Assembly (NCBI GenBank): GCA_942491735.1
Contig: CALOCN010000014.1
Coordinates: forward strand, 930,001-994,000
DNA length: 64,000 nucleotides
Direction of reading: 5' to 3'
Source: CALOCN01 sp942491735
GTDB lineage: Bacteria > Eisenbacteria > RBG-16-71-46 > JABDJR01
Shown here in pieces: positions 60,655 to 64,000 of this stretch (position 1 is its first letter; each line of letters opens with the position of its first letter). The position numbers and the translations under genes are program-made. Below the pieces are notes generated by a model. That model searched no databases, was not told the DNA's origin, and saw only the letters and a program-made list of their open reading frames with translations.

Positions 60655-61155
60655 CTAGGGCATGATCACCTTGTCGATCTTCTGGACGAGACCGTTGTCG
60701 GTGGGGATGTCGCCGCCGAGGAGGTTGGCGCCACCGATCATGCCGTCCCCGACCGCCAGCGGGTTTCCGAGCATGTTGGTCGGAGCGTCGGCCATGGAGC
60801 CCAACGCGTCCGCGGTCACCTTGCCGGGAATGATGTGGCTCTGCAGGACGTTGGTCAGCTGATCCACGTTGCCGGGGTCGGTCAGGCTGCTCAGGGCGTC
60901 CGAGCCGAGCGAGGCAAAGGCATCGTTGGTGGGAGCGAGCATGGTGAAGGCCTGGCCACCGAGACCGCCGAGCAGCTTGTCGACACCCACCGACTCCACG
61001 AGACCGGTGAGGGTGGAGAGATCCGGGTTGCCGCCGAGCGATCCCAGCAGGCCCATGGCCATCTGGGTGACGCCGCCGCTGGTGCCGCCGCATCCCGAGA
61101 GGCCGAGCACGAGGGCAAGGCCGAGAATGGTGATGATCCGAAGGCTGGATGACAT
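60655..61155 (-). CDS. Fasciclin-domain lipoprotein
   Basis: A 166-residue protein. The lipoprotein signal MSSSLRIITILGLALVLGLS runs into GCGG (Cys 22). A single FAS1 domain follows: LSTLTGLVESVGVDKLLGGL, FTMLAPTNDAFASLG (the H1-like motif), LTNVLQSHIIPGKVTADAL, and the final GLVQKIDKVIMP (H2-like). FAS1 domains serve in adhesion and extracellular binding. The domain is shorter than usual and Gly-rich between motifs. Promoter and terminator are both visible, so it is likely monocistronic. Confidence 0.93.
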   Translation of the reverse strand: MSSSLRIITILGLALVLGLSGCGGTSGGVTQMAMGLLGSLGGNPDLSTLTGLVESVGVDKLLGGLGGQAFTMLAPTNDAFASLGSDALSSLTDPGNVDQLTNVLQSHIIPGKVTADALGSMADAPTNMLGNPLAVGDGMIGGANLLGGDIPTDNGLVQKIDKVIMP

Positions 61156-61224
61156 TTTGAAAGGCTTCCTTTCCGCTTCACGCGGGTAGATCCGCGAGGT
61201 TCACTATCCCCCTGGGACGGGGGA

Positions 61225-61254
61225 CCCTACACAATATTGCGATGGGATTGCAAC
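61225..61254 (-). promoter_or_regulatory. Candidate promoter of the fasciclin gene
   Basis: Read on the minus strand, TTGCAA (61254-61249), an 18-base spacer and TAGGGT (61230-61225) lie about 70 bases before the start codon at 61155. The -10 resembles TAGGAT of the rpsL promoter. A perfect six-bp stem (61208-61225) follows near the start of the message. Moderate support only. Confidence 0.35.
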
Positions 61255-61296
61255 CGACTGAATCGGTACGTTGGATCGACCCCGGCCGGCCCGAGG

Positions 61297-64000
61297 TCAG
61301 ACCTTGGCCGGGTTCGTCACCACGATGGGTTTCCTGTCTTGGCGCCGGACCAGACGCAGGAGCCGGCCCCCAACCCGCCGTACCATCCAATTGCACTGGA
61401 TTGAGGCGTAGTAGAGCGGCGGAATGGCAAGCACGATGAGGATCGTGCTCGAGACCAGCCCCCCGATCGAACTCAGGGCGAGGTTCTCCCAGATGTCCTG
61501 ACCGTCCCCAGAGTCCCTGAACTGGATCAGGAGAGGGAGCAGGCCCACTACGGTGGTGCCGCTGGTGAGAAGGATGGACCGCAGGCGGATCTTGGTTCCC
61601 CGGGCCACGGCCCGTCGCAGGAGCGCGGAGCGGTCCTCGTCGTCCGGAAGGATCCAGAGGTCGCTGCCTCCCATCTGCTTGCGCATGCCCGGGAACAGCG
61701 CGGCTTCGCTCTCCGGGTCGCCCCCCCGGCGCGCCTTGATGATCAACGACGCCTCGGTGCGGAAACGACTCACGAGGAGGATGGCGTTGTTGACCACGAT
61801 GCCGAACAGGAGAATCAGTCCGATCCGGGCCGACGAGTCGAAGGTGCTGTCGGTCTTCCAGAAGATGATGAACACGCCGACCAGCGCCATCGGCAATGCG
61901 GTCAGGACCAGGAGGGGCAGTGAGGCGCTCTCGAACAGGGCGGCCAGTACCATGAGAATGAACGCCGCGGCAAGGAAGGCCATCATGGACAGCTCCTCCT
62001 CTTCCTGCCGGGTGAAGAATTCCTGCTGTCCCTCCTCGGCCGAATAGCCGTAGGGGAGTTCCAGGCCGGCCAGCGTCTGCTTGATATAGGCGCGACGCAT
62101 CTTGTCCGTGCCCACGTACTCCCAGCTCAGGCTGACCGTGTAGCGCTGGTTCTCCCGGATGACCGACCCCTTCACCGGCACCGTCTCCAGCTGGACGAGG
62201 TCACCCAGACGAACCTGGTCGCCGTTGGGCGCGGCCAGGGTCTTCCCCGCGATGTCCGAGTACTGGATGGTCTCCGAGTCGTGGAAGGCGAGCTGCACCC
62301 GCTCCTCCTCGCCGGAGAGCAGCATGGTCCAGGGGGAGTCCACGCCCAGCAGACGCCGCAGGTAGCCGACCACCTCCATCACGCTCAGGTTGTGCTCGAC
62401 CAGCTTGTCCCGGTCGATGTTGATGAGGGTCTCCTCCAGGAAGGCGCGATCGAAGCGTGCCCCGCTGGTGATCCGCGGGTTGCGGACCCGGCGGTTGCGG
62501 CTCATCCGCTTGAGCGCCTCGTCGGCGATCTCGTTCAGCTTCCTCGAGTTGTAGCCGGAGATCTTGACCAGCGAGTTGAGCGCGCTGCCGCTGAACGGTC
62601 CCTTGAAGTAGGGGGAGTCCGAGAAGCCACGGATGAAGATGGAGGACCCGCCGGTCACGTCCGCCTGTTCCTCCAGGGCGTACCGCGACTGGATGGGGAA
62701 GTTGGTCTCCAGGACCTTGTCGTCCTCGAAGGTCACCCGGATGAAGGCGCGGTTGTCGATGGTCGTGGCCTGCATCCGCGCACCCTCCGGGATGGGGGTG
62801 ATCGAATCCTCGAACCGGGCCAGGGTTTCCGAGGTCACCGCGATATCGGTCCCGGCCGGCATCTCCAGATAGAGGAACAGCTCCTGGGCATCCGGGAAAC
62901 GCCAGAAGCCTCCCTTGAGCACCTTGTCGCCGTACACCTCGCCGACCTTGTCGTAGGGGAGCCAGGACGCCTTTTCCTCGATGGCCTTGGCCACCTCCAC
63001 CGAGTCCGTGGTCACCGAGACCCCCCGGCTAAACAGGGCACGGGCGAACTGGACGGGACCGGCCGAGGGCGGGGAGGCTTCGGAAAGGGAGTCCGCGGCC
63101 GCCGCGACGTCGGCGGAGTCGGCCGCCGTCGCTTCACCCAACCCGAAGACGGGATACTTCCAGGTCTCGGGGAGCGGAGGGATGCCGGCCCACAGCACGA
63201 GGGCCAGGACGGGGGGGAGCACGATCCACCAGGCCCGCTGGGTACCCATGATGACGCGGTCGAACCAGCCCGGCTTCTCGCTCAGGTAATCCGCGGTGTC
63301 CTCGACATAGCTTTCGATGCTCTCCGGGTCCGTTCCCACCTTGTCCAGACCGGTCTTGCGCTTGGCCACCGACTGGGCCCAGGTCTGGTTGAGGACCACC
63401 GGGAGCCAGCCGAAGGCGACGAACAGGGAGGCCAGCATGGCCGTGGCCACCGAGACGGCGAGCGGAACGTAGTACAGGGCAAGACGACCCGAGAGAAAGA
63501 TGAACGAGATGAAGGCCACGATGGTGGTCATGGTGGTGGCGAGGATGGGGAAGGTGACCTCGCGGGTTCCTTCGACCACGGTCCGCCTGGCCACCTGGAT
63601 CCGGGCCTTGGCCGAGAGCCCGGCCTCCTCGGCCCGTTCCAGCCCCTTGATGCGACGGTGGATGGAGTCCAGGACCAGGATGCTGTTGTCGAGAATCATC
63701 CCGAAGCAGACGGTCAGTCCGGAGATGGTGATGAAGTTCACCGAGATCTTGAAGAAGTAGAAGAGGCTGAGCGAGATGACGATGGAAAAGAGGATGGAGG
63801 TGATCACCACCGCGGTGAGGCGGATCTGGCGCAGGCTGATGGCCAGCAGCACGAAGAGCACGGCGAGGATGGCCAGGGAACGGTAGATCAGCTCGACCAG
63901 CTTCTCCCGCAGATCGTCCCCCTGATCGCTGTCGACATGGAAGCTGGCCGCGAAGGGGAGACCGGCTTCGATCTCCGGGAGCGCATCCCTCAGGTTGCCG
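61297..64000 (-). CDS. RND-family efflux transporter, N-terminal part outside window
   Basis: A proton-driven inner-membrane pump of the AcrB/ACR_tran family. The reading frame is open up to base 64000, so about 900 C-terminal residues are seen and the first 300 or so are missing. Features include the TM4 segment GLTVCFGMILDNSILVLDSI, the TM10 segment GLILLFGIVVNNAILLVSRF, porter domains with RVRNPRITSGARFDRAFLEE, and a late TLTSG-like RSILLTSGTTVVGLLPLLIQ. Two cytoplasmic or linker insertions are odd: an Ala/Ser-rich stretch (about 63050-63140) and a charged segment with DLWILPDDEDR (61630-61690). No membrane-fusion partner lies within the window; it would be expected beyond 64000. Substrate unknown. 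Confidence 0.93.
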   Translation of the reverse strand, partial: GNLRDALPEIEAGLPFAASFHVDSDQGDDLREKLVELIYRSLAILAVLFVLLAISLRQIRLTAVVITSILFSIVISLSLFYFFKISVNFITISGLTVCFGMILDNSILVLDSIHRRIKGLERAEEAGLSAKARIQVARRTVVEGTREVTFPILATTMTTIVAFISFIFLSGRLALYYVPLAVSVATAMLASLFVAFGWLPVVLNQTWAQSVAKRKTGLDKVGTDPESIESYVEDTADYLSEKPGWFDRVIMGTQRAWWIVLPPVLALVLWAGIPPLPETWKYPVFGLGEATAADSADVAAAADSLSEASPPSAGPVQFARALFSRGVSVTTDSVEVAKAIEEKASWLPYDKVGEVYGDKVLKGGFWRFPDAQELFLYLEMPAGTDIAVTSETLARFEDSITPIPEGARMQATTIDNRAFIRVTFEDDKVLETNFPIQSRYALEEQADVTGGSSIFIRGFSDSPYFKGPFSGSALNSLVKISGYNSRKLNEIADEALKRMSRNRRVRNPRITSGARFDRAFLEETLINIDRDKLVEHNLSVMEVVGYLRRLLGVDSPWTMLLSGEEERVQLAFHDSETIQYSDIAGKTLAAPNGDQVRLGDLVQLETVPVKGSVIRENQRYTVSLSWEYVGTDKMRRAYIKQTLAGLELPYGYSAEEGQQEFFTRQEEEELSMMAFLAAAFILMVLAALFESASLPLLVLTALPMALVGVFIIFWKTDSTFDSSARIGLILLFGIVVNNAILLVSRFRTEASLIIKARRGGDPESEAALFPGMRKQMGGSDLWILPDDEDRSALLRRAVARGTKIRLRSILLTSGTTVVGLLPLLIQFRDSGDGQDIWENLALSSIGGLVSSTILIVLAIPPLYYASIQCNWMVRRVGGRLLRLVRRQDRKPIVVTNPAKV

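Noticed and set aside
61780..63700. Loss of proton-relay residues in the RND pump (DN and NN instead of AcrB DD and K)
   Set aside because: GM-V-DN and GI-VNN segments are usual in many functional RND subfamilies, so inactivity is not implied.

Overview
The window is high-GC bacterial chromosome. Its first 36 kb carry most of the translation and transcription core. The remaining 28 kb carry accessory, mostly exported or membrane, functions. Several secreted proteins end in a FlgD-like/Por-type C-terminal module. There are large eukaryotic-type Ser/Thr kinases with extracytoplasmic domains, an ECF sigma/kinase pair, FG-GAP/UnbV proteins and a CHAT-TPR protein. Together these suggest a diderm lineage around the FCB group (for example Krumholzibacteriota, Eisenbacteria, Gemmatimonadota or Latescibacterota). 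This placement is inference; no rRNA is present to settle it.

Layout, 1-8.1 kb: the 3' part of cysS; a frame-broken ankyrin gene divergent from a marR regulator across a perfect palindromic operator; tRNA genes Thr(UGU)-Tyr(GUA)-Gly(UCC)-Thr(GGU) leading into a first tuf gene (the same order as thrU-tyrU-glyT-thrT-tufB of E. coli); rpmG; tRNA-Trp; secE-nusG; and rplK-rplA-rplJ-rplL. Then 8.2-16.3 kb: rpoB-rpoC.

16.3-36.4 kb: a consensus-like promoter precedes rpsL-rpsG-fusA-tuf. Twelve bases after this second tuf copy the S10, spc and alpha clusters follow in canonical order: rpsJ, rplC, rplD, rplW, rplB, rpsS, rplV, rpsC, rplP, rpmC, rpsQ, rplN, rplX, rplE, rpsN, rpsH, rplF, rplR, rpsE, rpmD, rplO, secY, adk, map, rpmJ, rpsM, rpsK, rpsD, rpoA, rplQ. 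The series ends at a long terminator hairpin at 36.36 kb. The infA gene often found between map and rpmJ is absent, and L24 lacks its C-terminal third. The two tuf genes are almost identical.

36.4-49.1 kb: two tandem secreted paralogues (the larger with FG-GAP repeats, UnbV and FlgD-like modules), a secreted TPR-CHAT protease-like protein, a divergent secreted subtilase, a DUF4136-like lipoprotein, and an overlapping ECF sigma factor/Ser-Thr kinase pair.

49.2-64 kb: two polytopic GT39-like glycosyltransferases, a lipoprotein, an Fpg/MutM-type glycosylase with a zincless finger, a secreted GH10-like hydrolase, a very large kinase-PEGA-PEGA-Fn3-Fn3-sulfatase-modifying-factor fusion, an ATP-grasp enzyme, a fasciclin-domain lipoprotein, and the 3' part of an RND transporter running off the window. 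The most novel-looking items are the exported CHAT protein facing a secreted subtilase, the kinase/FGE-like fusion, and the zincless-finger glycosylase.
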